Positions 16,037-25,037 are shown, counted from the first letter of the stretch. The stretch is DNA of 64,000 nt from Hyphomicrobiales bacterium (GCA_930633525.1 CAKNFP010000004.1:79223-143222); one strand, 5' to 3'. Program-made: numbers and translations. The notes: generated from the letters alone by a model not told the origin.

Positions 16037-17653
16037 TCAATCCATATCCTCAACCGAGGGCACAGGATTGCTGGAATCGACGCCGCGAAGCGAGCCCCAG
16101 CCGCTATCATCCACTTTGGAGTTTCTGGCCGCTCGCCCCCGCTTGCGCTGAGAGGACGTCTTGCGAACGGCGTCATCGATCAACTCTCGCTGTGCGATGA
16201 CAGTCCGCAAGATTGCCTCGGCGCCCACTTCTCGCCGCCCCTTTGCAAGAAGGGACTTCCGGGCCGCGCTGACCTCGTGCAGCGTTGCGGACGGCAAGGT
16301 GATGTCGGCATAGCGGGCCTCGACGAAGCTGCCGGATGGGCGCTGGACGAAGACGCGAGCCAGATCGCGGGGGTCGTACTTGACGAGCAGCTTGCTCTTC
16401 ACGCGGCCGACATCGGCGGATAGGGCAGGCGACCAATAGCGAAGGCCGAACAGATGGATTCCGGTCGGGCGCAAACTGCGGCGGTCTTCCGGCAGGAAGT
16501 TCAGCCAGAAGCGCTGACGATCTTGCGGCATGCGCAGAGGCGTCCGTTCTTCTAGCTCACGCCAGACGGCGAGAGGAGGCCGGCCCAGGCCATTATGAAT
16601 GGATTGGTGATAGGCTCCGGCGATATCGAGCGCGATGTAGCGCTCTAGTTCGCGCAGCGTGAGCGCGGCATGCCGTCTGCTGTCATAGTCTCCGCGCTCA
16701 TCCACATCGCCGAAGGTCGTGCCCGGAAGAAGATGCAAGCGGCCCATCTGCGTGCCGATGAGCCGCTCGATATGGCCGCCGAACCGAGGTTGTCCAGGCG
16801 GGCGCCAGATGACAGCGACGCCGGCGTCGTCGCAGCCCCGCTTGAAAGCCTTGCTCCTGAAATCCGCGCCGTTGTCGACATGCAGAGCGTCCGGCAATCC
16901 AGCGATCGGCCAGGGCTCGGAAATCTCGCGGTCCTGGAGCCAAGCCGTTTTGTCGAATACGGCGTGCAGCAGACACAGGCTCGTCGAGAGCCGCGAGGGC
17001 GCATCCATCGTGAGATGGAAGCCCATGACCATGCGGCTGTGCACGTCGATCGCGAGCGTAAGCCACGGGCGACCTATCGGCAGTCGCGTCTCTTCGTCCA
17101 CTACGAAGATATCTGCCCTTGTATGGTCGAGTTGGACCACCTCGAGTGGCCGTGTTGTGCGCAGCGCGCCGGGAACCGGGGTCGTCGCCTTCACGGTGAC
17201 CTCGTCGCCACGCCGCCTGGCGCGGTGTTGCAGGTCGACATCCTTGATACGCGCCTCGATCGTGCGTCGATGCGGCGGCTTGAGCCCCGCTTTCATGCAG
17301 CGCGCCTGAATCATCCGCACAAGCTCAGAGACGGGTGGGCGATTGGGCGTCAGGAAGATCGCCCGGATGGCGCTCTTGACGAGTTCGTCCCGCCCGGGGT
17401 CAAGAATGCGATGGCCAAGTGGTCGGCCACGCTTGCGTTCGACCAGAGCGCGCACGCTGCCGCCTTCGCGGAAGAGACCGATCAGCCGATAGGTGGTTGC
17501 CTGACTGAGCCCGAGTTCAGTCGCCAGTGCAGCGACATCCGCCGTCGTGCCCTGGTCGCTGCGATGACTGAGAAATGTGCGGATTGCGTCGGCTCGCCGT
17601 CGAGCTTCTTCCCACTGAGCATCATCAATCTGGTCGGGAAGCGGATCTTGCAT
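16037..17653 (-). CDS. tniA: TniA DDE transposase (Mu/TnsB type)
   Basis: This 538-residue transposase has N-terminal helix-turn-helix domains (LSQATTYRLIGLFREGGSV). Its retroviral-integrase-like core has the first Asp in VVQLDHTRADIFVVD, the second in PDALHVDNGADFRSKAF, and the Glu in RFGGHIERLIGT. The Mu-type C-terminal barrel (GLRYWSPALSADVG) and a basic tail follow. It cuts and joins the element ends together with TniB and TniQ. The gene starts 113 bp from the terminus and appears intact. Confidence 0.9.
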   Translation of the reverse strand: MQDPLPDQIDDAQWEEARRRADAIRTFLSHRSDQGTTADVAALATELGLSQATTYRLIGLFREGGSVRALVERKRGRPLGHRILDPGRDELVKSAIRAIFLTPNRPPVSELVRMIQARCMKAGLKPPHRRTIEARIKDVDLQHRARRRGDEVTVKATTPVPGALRTTRPLEVVQLDHTRADIFVVDEETRLPIGRPWLTLAIDVHSRMVMGFHLTMDAPSRLSTSLCLLHAVFDKTAWLQDREISEPWPIAGLPDALHVDNGADFRSKAFKRGCDDAGVAVIWRPPGQPRFGGHIERLIGTQMGRLHLLPGTTFGDVDERGDYDSRRHAALTLRELERYIALDIAGAYHQSIHNGLGRPPLAVWRELEERTPLRMPQDRQRFWLNFLPEDRRSLRPTGIHLFGLRYWSPALSADVGRVKSKLLVKYDPRDLARVFVQRPSGSFVEARYADITLPSATLHEVSAARKSLLAKGRREVGAEAILRTVIAQRELIDDAVRKTSSQRKRGRAARNSKVDDSGWGSLRGVDSSNPVPSVEDMD

Positions 17654-17687
17654 GAGCGGCCCCAGCGCCGAAAGTGAACCGCATTCC

Positions 17688-17736
17688 CATTCTCACATAA
17701 GGTGCCAGAAACAAAGCGTCATTCTCACATTAAATG
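17688..17736. repeat. tni transposase-binding repeats, tniA-side end
   Basis: Two copies, CATTCTCACATAA (17688-17700) and CATTCTCACATTAAATG (17720-17736), share the TGAGAATG core with the other end in inverted orientation. They lie between tniA and the terminus at 17766. Confidence 0.65.
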
Positions 17737-17766
17737 CCGATTATCAAATTACGTGCCCGCGTAACA

Positions 17767-18080
17767 TGTTGAAAATGCTGAACTGCGGTTCCGGGAATTA
17801 AATGGAAAGTGACACATCCGACCGGAATTGGCCTGACGAAACGCGCATCGATCTCGGCATCGGTAGGAAATGCGCCGAAGGTGCGTTCGATCGCCTCCAT
17901 GACGAGATTGAGGCCAAGCGTGCCGTGAATGATCGGCTGACCAAACATGGTCCCCGCGGCGAACTCAGGGTCGAGATGGATCGGATTGAAATCAGTGGTC
18001 AACTCGGCATAGCGGCCGACGGTGTCCGGACCTGCTGTCAGGCTGACAACCGCAAGTTCGCGCGGCAATGTGGCGATCAT
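17767..18080 (-). pseudogene. MaoC-like dehydratase gene truncated by the tni transposon
   Basis: The frame encodes a hot-dog fold MaoC-like protein: DTVGRYAELTTDFNPIHLDP, then FAAGTMFGQPIIHGTLGLNL (the hydratase motif with Asp/His), and RFVRPIPVGCVTFHL. At 17766 it runs into the tni terminus and ends at a chance stop (17730). Only the last stretch of the protein is lost, so residual activity cannot be excluded. MaoC enzymes hydrate enoyl-CoA substrates or dehydrate hydroxyacyl-CoA. It follows the second MaoC gene, as if the two formed a heteromer. Confidence 0.75.
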
Positions 18081-18128
18081 GATTGTTTCCTTTCGTGCTC
18101 CCCTCGGCGCTTTTCCCGTGACGTCACA

Positions 18129-18533
18129 TTATTTTGCCCAAATCGTGCGGATCTGGCCGCTTAGGACATCGCGATTTCCGTTCCGGAGGGTGACGCCGAA
18201 AGCCACCCAACGGCGCTCCTTGCGCATCTCCTTCCAGAGACAGGTCACTTCTGCATCGAGCCGGTCACCGGGGTATACCGGCTTACCGAATGACAGTTTC
18301 TGGCTCGCATGAATGTTGCCGGGCGGACGCGGCTTAACCGCAGTCAGATAGGCTTCCATCATCGCCGCTACGAGCATGCCGGATGGCACTCGCCCATCCA
18401 CCACTGGTTCGCCATAGATCGCGACCCAATGAGCGAGGCGTGCGTCGTTCATCGGGATTGCGAGACGCCCCAACTCTAACCCAGGGCGGAAATCGTCAAA
18501 TTCCCAGACAGCGGGGGAGGGTGCATCCATCAT
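18129..18533 (-). CDS. MaoC-like hot-dog fold protein (probable dehydratase subunit)
   Basis: This 134-residue protein starts MMDAPSPAVWEFDDFRPGLE and has the hot-dog segments ARLAHWVAIYGEP, GRVPSGMLVAAMMEAYL and KLSFGKPVYPGDRLDAEVTC. The His/Asp hydratase motif is replaced, as in the non-catalytic N-terminal half of two-part MaoC hydratases. It overlaps the IclR-type gene upstream (ATGATG) and precedes the truncated catalytic-type MaoC gene. The two probably formed one heteromeric enzyme acting on a CoA ester. Confidence 0.7.
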   Translation of the reverse strand: MMDAPSPAVWEFDDFRPGLELGRLAIPMNDARLAHWVAIYGEPVVDGRVPSGMLVAAMMEAYLTAVKPRPPGNIHASQKLSFGKPVYPGDRLDAEVTCLWKEMRKERRWVAFGVTLRNGNRDVLSGQIRTIWAK

Positions 18534-19255
18534 CGTGAGCCTCCCCTGCTGCGAGGAACCGGCGATCCTCCGGCCAGACGGCGCTCCGATTGCCGGACAC
18601 CGCGTGAGACGCCAAACAACGCCTCGCTGATCCAGTCTGCAGAATCGCGCAGGTCCATACCCAGTCGCTCGATAACTTCCCGCGAAAGCTGGCCGGCGAT
18701 GCTGATTCCGCTGATGCCGAGCCGAGGCTTGCCAGTCGGGTCGGTCACGATCGCAGCCGCGATCTCCAGCCCAATGAAAAGCTGCCCGAAGTCGAAGGCA
18801 TAGCCGTCACGCCGTGCCTTTTCCACATCTGCGGCATAGGCATCGAAGCTCGGCGGAGCCTGCCATTGCAGCATGTCGAAATGCGTCTTCAGCTTGTCAC
18901 GAGGCAGATTACGCAATGCTGCGTAGCAGCGCCCGATGGCCCCGACATAGGTCGGCAGGCGCGAGCCGTCCGACATGTCAACGCGAACCGTGCGGGCGGT
19001 GGAGACACGGTCGACGAGGACGATGCGCTCGCCCTCCGTGATTTGCCAGAGACAGATCAAGCTATTGTGTTCATCCGAGAGCCGCCTGAGTTCTGGCCGG
19101 ATGAGATCGGCCTGATTGGCGCCGAGTAGTGGCAGGGAGAGCTCCAGAACCCCCATGCCAATCCGGTAGGTCTTCGTCTCCGAATCAAAATCGACGAGCC
19201 GTTCGCTGGAGAGCGTCCGCAGGATATTTCGTTTGACGCTCCCGCTGTTCTGTGT
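18530..19255 (-). pseudogene. IclR-family regulator lacking most of its DNA-binding domain
   Basis: The frame encodes an IclR effector domain (HNSLICLWQITEGERIVLVD, SRLPTYVGAIGRCYAAL, GISGISIAG). Upstream of the first ATG (19156) it continues in frame through SGSVKRNILRTLSSERLVDF and DSETKTYRIGMGVL, the last part of an IclR helix-turn-helix domain. It then meets a TGA at 19256-19258. About the first 30 residues and any start codon are missing. The deletion point lies only about 35 bp from the divergent Rieske gene. It is probably unable to bind DNA. Confidence 0.75.
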
Positions 19256-19293
19256 TCACCTGAATTCGCCCCTTCAAACAACTAGGAGCAACA

Positions 19294-19647
19294 ATGCAAC
19301 GGTTGGGTCATTTGCCGGCGATATCTGAGGGTCGCTGGATGTTTGTTGCGTCGAGTGATGAGGTGCAAGAGGGGATCCCATTCGCAATCGAGATCGAGGG
19401 CTACTCGATGGTTTTGTGCCGGGTTGCGGGGGACGAGTACTACGCAACGGATAATCTCTGTACTCACGGCAATGCGCTGCTTTCCGAAGGATGGCTGGAA
19501 GGCTGCGTGATCGAGTGTCCTCTTCACGCAGGCCAGTTCGATGTTCGGACGGGGAAGGCCTTGTGCGCGCCGGTTGAGCAGGATTTGCGCATCTATCCAG
19601 TAGAAGTTCGCAAGAATGAGGTTTTTGTTCTGCTCCCACCTGAATGA
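19294..19647 (+). CDS. Rieske-type [2Fe-2S] ferredoxin
   Basis: This 117-residue protein has a single Rieske domain with both cluster ligand pairs: CTHGNALLSEG and CPLHAGQFDVRTGKAL. Small Rieske ferredoxins pass electrons from a flavin reductase to an oxygenase. A good ribosome site (AGGAG) precedes the ATG. It leads a run of plus-strand genes for transport and hydrolysis. No oxygenase is in the window. A candidate reductase is encoded at 26611. Confidence 0.9.
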   Translation: MQRLGHLPAISEGRWMFVASSDEVQEGIPFAIEIEGYSMVLCRVAGDEYYATDNLCTHGNALLSEGWLEGCVIECPLHAGQFDVRTGKALCAPVEQDLRIYPVEVRKNEVFVLLPPE

Positions 19648-19722
19648 CGGAGGTTGGAGTATGCCAAAGTTCGCGGTGTAGGAACTAAAAAACTAATGAA
19701 CCGCACAATTGGGAGGAAGGAA

Positions 19723-20982
19723 ATGAGCTCTAGGAAGATCACACGACGCCAGGCGATCCAAGGACTTGCGGCAGCTGCTACGGCAGGTGCGGCGACTTCG
19801 ATGGGCATCCGCTCTGCCAAGGCGAGCGGGCCGGTGCAGGTTGTCAGTCACAGATACCCCGCGCTGGAGCATTATGCCGAGGCAATGAAGAAGGCCATTC
19901 CGGGGGTCACGGTAAACGCACAACTCATGCCTTTTGATAAGGCAATGGAGCTTAGCCGCATTGCGCTTTCATCCAAAGCCGATACCGTTGATATTCTCTA
20001 TATGAGCGATGGACACGTCGGCCAGTTTGCTGCAAGCGGCTGGATCAGGCCGCTGAACGATCTCTGGGATAAGTTCAAATCTGAATACAAGCTGGACGAC
20101 TTTGTCGACCAGGCTGTCCAGCGATTTACGATCGACGGAAAGATCTACGCCGTTCCCCATGTCATCAATGTGATGATGCTGTTTTACCGGAAGGACCTCT
20201 TCGATAAGGCAGGAAAGCAGCCGCCGAAGACGATGGAGGAGTTTGTCGAACTCGCGAAGTTCTTCAACTCGCCCATGCGGGCAGGAACTGCAAGCTGCCT
20301 GAAGGGGCTGGACGGTACGCTGAACGAGGCTCATTGGTATCTCCATAGCATCGGAGACGGTTGGTTCGACAAGCAGTGGAAGCCAATCTTCAACAATGAG
20401 AAGGGCGTCAAAGCTATCGAGACAATGAAGGAGGTGGGCCGATACGCGCAGAAAGGCTTTACCGCTTCCGGCAACGACGAATGCATGATCACGCTGCAGC
20501 AGGATGCAGCTGCAATGGCGCTGCAGTGGGCGACCCGGGCAGGAGCCATGGACGATCCGAAAAAATCGCGGGTTATTGGTAATATCGAGTGGGTGGCTGC
20601 CCCTGGCGGCGGCGGTAAGATTACCTCCGACGGTTATTCCATCTCGGCATTCAGCAAGCAGGATCCTGAGACACTCTTCCGTATCTTGGCGACGTCTTCG
20701 TCACAGGACACCATGCGAGGTGCAGCCTCGATGATGGTGCCTCCGCGGCGCTCGCTGCTCGACGACCCGGAACTGCGGACAAAGAACCGCTACTATCCGG
20801 CCGCTCTCGAGGCCGTGAAGGTGGCGGTGCCCAACCCTGCGCTGCCCGAGTTCTATCCCGCAGGTGAATTCATCAGCCGCAGGATCCTTCAGGCGGTCAC
20901 CGGAGAGATGCCGACTAAACAGGCCCTCGATCTGGCTGCGAGCGAGACTGAGGCGTTCCTCAAAGCCCGCGGCTACTACTAA
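19723..20982 (+). CDS. ABC transporter substrate-binding protein (sugar type, Tat signal)
   Basis: This 419-residue solute-binding protein of the carbohydrate (family 1) type starts MSSRKITRRQAIQGLAAAAT, a twin-arginine-like signal (TRRQAIQG). The binding lobes follow (DILYMSDGHVGQFAASGW, YAVPHVINVMMLFYRKDLFD, WVAAPGGGGKITSDGYSISAF). The start at 19723 was chosen for the strong GGAGGAAGGAA ribosome site. Two permease genes and an ATPase gene nearby complete the importer. Confidence 0.9.
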   Translation: MSSRKITRRQAIQGLAAAATAGAATSMGIRSAKASGPVQVVSHRYPALEHYAEAMKKAIPGVTVNAQLMPFDKAMELSRIALSSKADTVDILYMSDGHVGQFAASGWIRPLNDLWDKFKSEYKLDDFVDQAVQRFTIDGKIYAVPHVINVMMLFYRKDLFDKAGKQPPKTMEEFVELAKFFNSPMRAGTASCLKGLDGTLNEAHWYLHSIGDGWFDKQWKPIFNNEKGVKAIETMKEVGRYAQKGFTASGNDECMITLQQDAAAMALQWATRAGAMDDPKKSRVIGNIEWVAAPGGGGKITSDGYSISAFSKQDPETLFRILATSSSQDTMRGAASMMVPPRRSLLDDPELRTKNRYYPAALEAVKVAVPNPALPEFYPAGEFISRRILQAVTGEMPTKQALDLAASETEAFLKARGYY

Positions 20983-20998
20983 GGTCAAGGCCATTCCG

Positions 20999-21982
20999 AT
21001 GGAGAAGTTGCGAGCGTCATCAACCATCCTGCAGGGTCCAAGGCCCGTAGTGGGATACATGCCACCGTCTCAAACCCTCCGAAGGACTGGCAAGAAAAGG
21101 GGGCTACACTCGGAACAGAATGCCCTGTGGCTGTTTCTCGTTCCGAGTGGTCTCTTGCTCTCGTGCGTACTGCTCTTCCCTCTGGGATACGGCTTTTATC
21201 TGAGCTTGTTCGACTATGATCTTGGATCCGGGGTCGCCAACTATGTCGGCCTCGGTAATTACACGGAACTTCTTCAGGAAGGGCGCTTCTGGCAGTCTCT
21301 CGGACGCACGGTGATGATCGTGCTTTCAGCGGTTGCGATCGAGTTCTGCCTGGGGCTCGCGGTCGCCTACGGCCTCTACCGGTTAACCCGTGGCGCACGT
21401 CTCCTGAGCATCATGATGTTCTTGCCGCACATCATTACCCCTGTCGTTGCGGCCTTGTTCCTGAAGTGGCTTTTCATGGGACGTTGGGGCCTGATCGACG
21501 CCACACTGATCGGCCTGAATATTTTTCCGCCAGACTGGCTGGGAGATGCTCAGTGGGCCCGCGTTACGGTCATCCTGGCGGATGTCTGGAAATCGACGCC
21601 CTTCATGATTTTGGTTCTCTATGCAGGACTGAATACGATCGATCAGAGTCATATCGAGGCTGCCGAGATCGATGGAGCCGGGAACTGGAGCCTTCTATTC
21701 CGGGTAATGTTGCCACAACTTCGGGCAATCGTCGTTTTCGTGCTGGCCATCCGGATCATGGACTCGTTCCGCTTCTTCGACACGATCTATGTTCTGACGG
21801 GCGGCGGGCCTGGAACTGCCACCGAGACCATCACCCTCTATACCTATGCTCTCGCATTTCGGTTGCTTGCCATAGGTAAGGCCTCTGCGCTCGGCGTGAT
21901 CAGCCTTCTTGTGATTGCCGGAATGATCGCTGCGATGATCGCATTGGTTCACCGTGGCCAGGAGGAGGCCCGCAGTGAGTAA
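20999..21982 (+). CDS. ABC transporter permease, MalF/UgpA type
   Basis: This inner-membrane permease has about six membrane segments (LWLFLVPSGLLLSCVLLFPL, VAIEFCLGLAVAYGLY and others). The cytoplasmic EAA loop reads YAGLNTIDQSHIEAAEIDGA. It pairs with the next gene as a heterodimer of a sugar-type importer. The start is uncertain: ATG 20999 has only a weak ribosome site, and ATG 21059 is another choice. The last bases overlap the GTG of the second permease. Confidence 0.88.
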   Translation: MEKLRASSTILQGPRPVVGYMPPSQTLRRTGKKRGLHSEQNALWLFLVPSGLLLSCVLLFPLGYGFYLSLFDYDLGSGVANYVGLGNYTELLQEGRFWQSLGRTVMIVLSAVAIEFCLGLAVAYGLYRLTRGARLLSIMMFLPHIITPVVAALFLKWLFMGRWGLIDATLIGLNIFPPDWLGDAQWARVTVILADVWKSTPFMILVLYAGLNTIDQSHIEAAEIDGAGNWSLLFRVMLPQLRAIVVFVLAIRIMDSFRFFDTIYVLTGGGPGTATETITLYTYALAFRLLAIGKASALGVISLLVIAGMIAAMIALVHRGQEEARSE

Positions 21983-22799
21983 CCCCCGCACTAACCAAGC
22001 CCTGCTTTTCATCGCCCTGGCATTGTTCACTGCAGTCACTCTTCTCCCGATTTTTTGGGCGTTGCTGACCTCCCTCAAACAACCCGTCGATGCTTTTTCC
22101 ATACCCCCGAAGCTGATCTTCGAACCGACACTGCAATTTCATCAGCAGGTCTGGGGCGAGGCCGGATTCGGTGAGTTTCTGGTCAACAGCACAATCATCG
22201 CAGTGAGCACTGTGCTGCTTTCGGTTTCGGTCGGAACCATGGCCGCCTATGGGCTCTCCAGGTTGAACGTTGGCGCGTCCAAAGGACTGCTCTTCGGAAT
22301 CTTGGCCATGCGGATGTTCCCGCACATTCTACTGGTCATTCCATTCTTCATCTTGGCTCAGGCCATGCACCTGATCGATACCCATATCGCCATGGTGCTT
22401 GCGCTGACTGCCATCAACCAGCCCTTCACAATCTGGCTGATGAGAGGCTTCTTTCTGGACGTTCCGAAAGCCCTCTACGAGAGCGCGGCGATCGATGGAT
22501 GCAACGCCTGGCAGACCTTTGTGCGCGTCGCCCTTCCTGTTGTCCGGCCTGGACTGTTCGTGACTGCCTTGTTCAGCTTGCTTCTGGCCTACAACGAGTT
22601 CCTGTTTGCGCTGGTTCTCACAGGGACAAACACGAAGACCTTGCCCGTCGCGATTGCGCAGTACGGAGGCGAGGACGTGAACTACTGGTCTCTATCCGCA
22701 GCGGCAGCCATTGGCATCATGTTTCCGATCGTGGCTTTCATGGTGGTGATGCAGAAACATCTCGTGCGCGGCATGGCACATGGAGCAGTGAAGGGTTGA
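21975..22799 (+). CDS. ABC transporter permease, MalG/UgpE type
   Basis: This 274-residue permease has several membrane segments (ALLFIALALFTAVTLLPIFW) and an EAA loop (DVPKALYESAAIDGCNAWQT). The GTG start at 21975 follows AGGAGG by 7 bases and overlaps the end of the first permease gene. Together with it, the binding protein and the ATPase at 25472, it completes a carbohydrate-type importer. Confidence 0.9.
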   Translation: MSNPRTNQALLFIALALFTAVTLLPIFWALLTSLKQPVDAFSIPPKLIFEPTLQFHQQVWGEAGFGEFLVNSTIIAVSTVLLSVSVGTMAAYGLSRLNVGASKGLLFGILAMRMFPHILLVIPFFILAQAMHLIDTHIAMVLALTAINQPFTIWLMRGFFLDVPKALYESAAIDGCNAWQTFVRVALPVVRPGLFVTALFSLLLAYNEFLFALVLTGTNTKTLPVAIAQYGGEDVNYWSLSAAAAIGIMFPIVAFMVVMQKHLVRGMAHGAVKG

Positions 22800-22852
22800 C
22801 GGGAGAGCGCGTCACACTCTGATAGTCTTGCGACGAGCAATGAGGATTGATA

Positions 22853-23938
22853 ATGGTGAGGTCACACACACACGGAGGGATAGATTGCGACATCCATCCC
22901 GCCGTTCCGAGTTTAGAATCGCTTTACCCTTACCTTGACGATTTCTGGCGAGAGGCAAGCGAACAGCGCGGCGTATACGAGCTCGATACGATTTCGTATC
23001 CGGTCAACAGTCCGCTCTCTGCTCGACCGGACTGGCGGCCCCAGTCCGGAAAACCAGGAGCCGACTTAGAGCAGCTGCGTTCCCAAGCACTTCTTCCGTT
23101 TGGAACCGAGATCGCCATCTGCAACTGCTTGTATGGCGTCCATATCCTCTTCAGCGAAGATATGGCCGCGAGCTTCGCCCGAGCGATCAACGACTGGCTC
23201 GCCAAGGAGTGGCTCGATAAGGAGCCTAAACTCCGCGGCTCGATCGTCGTGCCGCTGCAAAATCCGGAGCTCGCTGTACAGGAAATTGAACGTTGCGCTC
23301 AGGATAAGCGGTTCGTTCAGGTGCTGCTGCCATTGATGGGAGAAGCACCCCTCGGCCGGCGCTACTACTGGCCCATATATGCTGCAGCCGAACGCAACGG
23401 ACTTGCCATTGGCATTCATGCCGGCAGCTCCTATCGGCATCCGGTTACGCCTGTAGGTTGGCCTTCCTACTATTCTGAGGACTATGTAGCCCAAGCTCAG
23501 GGATTCCAAACCCAGCTGACGAGCCTGATAAGTGAGGGTGTTTTCAACAAGTACCCGAATTTGCGCGTTGTCCTACTCGAGTCCGGCGTATCGTGGCTCC
23601 CCGCCCATTTGTGGCGGCTCTCCAAGTACTGGCGCGGGCTGCGAATGGAAATTCCGTGGGTTGATCAGTCTCCGACAGAGATCGTCCGATCCAATGTACG
23701 TCTCACGGTGCAACCCTTCGATGCTCCGTCAGATTCTGGACAGCTGGAGCGGCTCTTCGAGCATCTGGGGTCAGACGAGTTGCTGTTGTTTTCCACCGAT
23801 TACCCCCACTGGCACTTCGATGGAACGGAAGCGCTTCCGCAGAACATATCGTCTGACCTCGTCAGGAAGATAATGGTCGATAATCCGTTGAATACTTACC
23901 CGCGTCTCAGGGAGACAGCCCATGAACGTGCAGCTTAG
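22853..23938 (+). CDS. Amidohydrolase-2 family metal-dependent hydrolase or decarboxylase
   Basis: This 361-residue TIM-barrel protein of the amidohydrolase_2 family begins with the metal-binding motif GGIDCDIHPAVPS. The barrel histidine is in GLAIGIHAGSS and the last Asp in LLLFSTDYPHWHFDG. Members hydrolyse lactones or C-C bonds, or decarboxylate aromatic acids (LigW, LigY and ACMS-decarboxylase types). It is the first of two related genes in tandem and overlaps the second by 17 bp. The reaction cannot be fixed from sequence alone. Confidence 0.85.
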   Translation: MVRSHTHGGIDCDIHPAVPSLESLYPYLDDFWREASEQRGVYELDTISYPVNSPLSARPDWRPQSGKPGADLEQLRSQALLPFGTEIAICNCLYGVHILFSEDMAASFARAINDWLAKEWLDKEPKLRGSIVVPLQNPELAVQEIERCAQDKRFVQVLLPLMGEAPLGRRYYWPIYAAAERNGLAIGIHAGSSYRHPVTPVGWPSYYSEDYVAQAQGFQTQLTSLISEGVFNKYPNLRVVLLESGVSWLPAHLWRLSKYWRGLRMEIPWVDQSPTEIVRSNVRLTVQPFDAPSDSGQLERLFEHLGSDELLLFSTDYPHWHFDGTEALPQNISSDLVRKIMVDNPLNTYPRLRETAHERAA

Positions 23939-25037
23939 AGATCTTAGCCCGACACGAAGGCCTGGTGCTTCACAGATGGCAGTTGCGGACTGCGACATCC
24001 ATCCGGTTGTTAAGTCCAAGCGGGACCTTTACCCATATCTGTCTCAGCGTTGGCAGTCCTACCTCGAGACCTACGGTACGACACTAAGGCAGCCTTATGA
24101 GGACGGTAAGCCTGCCTACCCGAAGGGGCAGCCGAATGCAGCGCGAAGGGACGCTTGGCCGCCGGGCGGCGGTCTACCCGGCTCTGACCTTGACTTCATG
24201 CGCCAGCAGCACCTTGATCCAAACAATGTTCAGTTCGGGATTGTGAATTTGTTGGGCCCGACGGGGCAGGGCTTCGCTAATCCCGAATTCAGTGCTGCAA
24301 TGGCAACGGCCAACAACCATTGGCAGCTGCACGAGTTACTGGAAAAGGAGCCGCGCCTTAAGGGGTCGATCGTAGTTCCATACGAGAACCCGGAGGAGTC
24401 GGCCAAGGAGATCGACAGATGGGCCGACAATCCCCTGTTCGTTCAAGTGCTTCTGTTGAGCCGCACTGCGGATCCCCTGGGGCAGCGAAAGTATTGGCCT
24501 ATTTACGAGGCTGCGGTTCGCGCTAATCGGCCGATCGGTATTCACGCCTTCGGATATGGCGGCCACCCGATCACCGGAAGTGGTTGGCCTTCTTATTACA
24601 TTGAAGAGATGACCGGTCACGCGCAGGCTTGCCAAGCTCAACTTACGAGCCTGATCATGGAAGGGGTGTTCGAGAGATTCCCGAGCCTCAAGATCGTGAT
24701 GATCGAGGCTGGTTTCGCTTGGCTTCCCTCGTTGGCGTGGCGCCTGGACAAAGTTCATGAGCGCCTGCGGGACGAGACGCCTCATTTGAAGCGGCGGCCA
24801 TCCGAGTATCTGCGCGACCACGTCTGGCTCACGACGCAGCCGATGGAGGAGCCGGAACCTCGGATTCACCTGCTCGATACCATCGAGTGGATCGGATGGG
24901 ATCGATTGCTGTTCGCAACGGATTACCCACATTGGGACTTCGATGATCCGGCGCATGCGCTGCCGTTGAAGATTACTGAAGAACAGCGCCGCCTCTTCTT
25001 CATCGACAATGCCAAAACGGTATACGGACTCAGTTAG
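23922..25037 (+). CDS. Second amidohydrolase-2 family protein, paralogue of its neighbour
   Basis: This 371-residue protein repeats the same plan as the preceding gene: ADCDIHPVVKSKRDLYPYLS at the start, RPIGIHAFGYGGHPITGSGW in the middle and LLFATDYPHWDFDDPAHALP at the end. Shared blocks (KEPxLKGSIVVPxxNPE, QLTSLIxEGVFxxxP) show an old tandem duplication. GGGAGACAGCCC precedes the ATG. The two enzymes may form a heteromer or take successive steps. A Rieske gene follows after one base. Confidence 0.85.
   Translation: MNVQLRDLSPTRRPGASQMAVADCDIHPVVKSKRDLYPYLSQRWQSYLETYGTTLRQPYEDGKPAYPKGQPNAARRDAWPPGGGLPGSDLDFMRQQHLDPNNVQFGIVNLLGPTGQGFANPEFSAAMATANNHWQLHELLEKEPRLKGSIVVPYENPEESAKEIDRWADNPLFVQVLLLSRTADPLGQRKYWPIYEAAVRANRPIGIHAFGYGGHPITGSGWPSYYIEEMTGHAQACQAQLTSLIMEGVFERFPSLKIVMIEAGFAWLPSLAWRLDKVHERLRDETPHLKRRPSEYLRDHVWLTTQPMEEPEPRIHLLDTIEWIGWDRLLFATDYPHWDFDDPAHALPLKITEEQRRLFFIDNAKTVYGLS

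Larger units (their letters stand above)
14206..17766 (-). mobile_element. Compact Tn5053/Tn402-type transposon (tniQ-tniB-tniA)
   Basis: The element runs from TGTCGCTTTG at 14206 to GTAACA at 17766, so it has the TGT...ACA termini of the Tn7/Tn5053 superfamily. It holds only the transposition genes tniA, tniB and tniQ, with no resolvase and no cargo. Terminal repeats with the core TGAGAATG lie at both ends. No 5-bp target duplication is seen (left flank cgagc, right flank tgttg). Its high-coordinate end truncates a MaoC-like gene. A second copy of its low-coordinate end starts at 29096. Confidence 0.8.

Noticed and set aside
14206..17766. A CRISPR-associated transposon, because TniQ is present
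   Set aside because: No cas gene, CRISPR repeat or atypical guide-like sequence exists in or near the element. TniQ also occurs in ordinary Tn5053/Tn402 elements.
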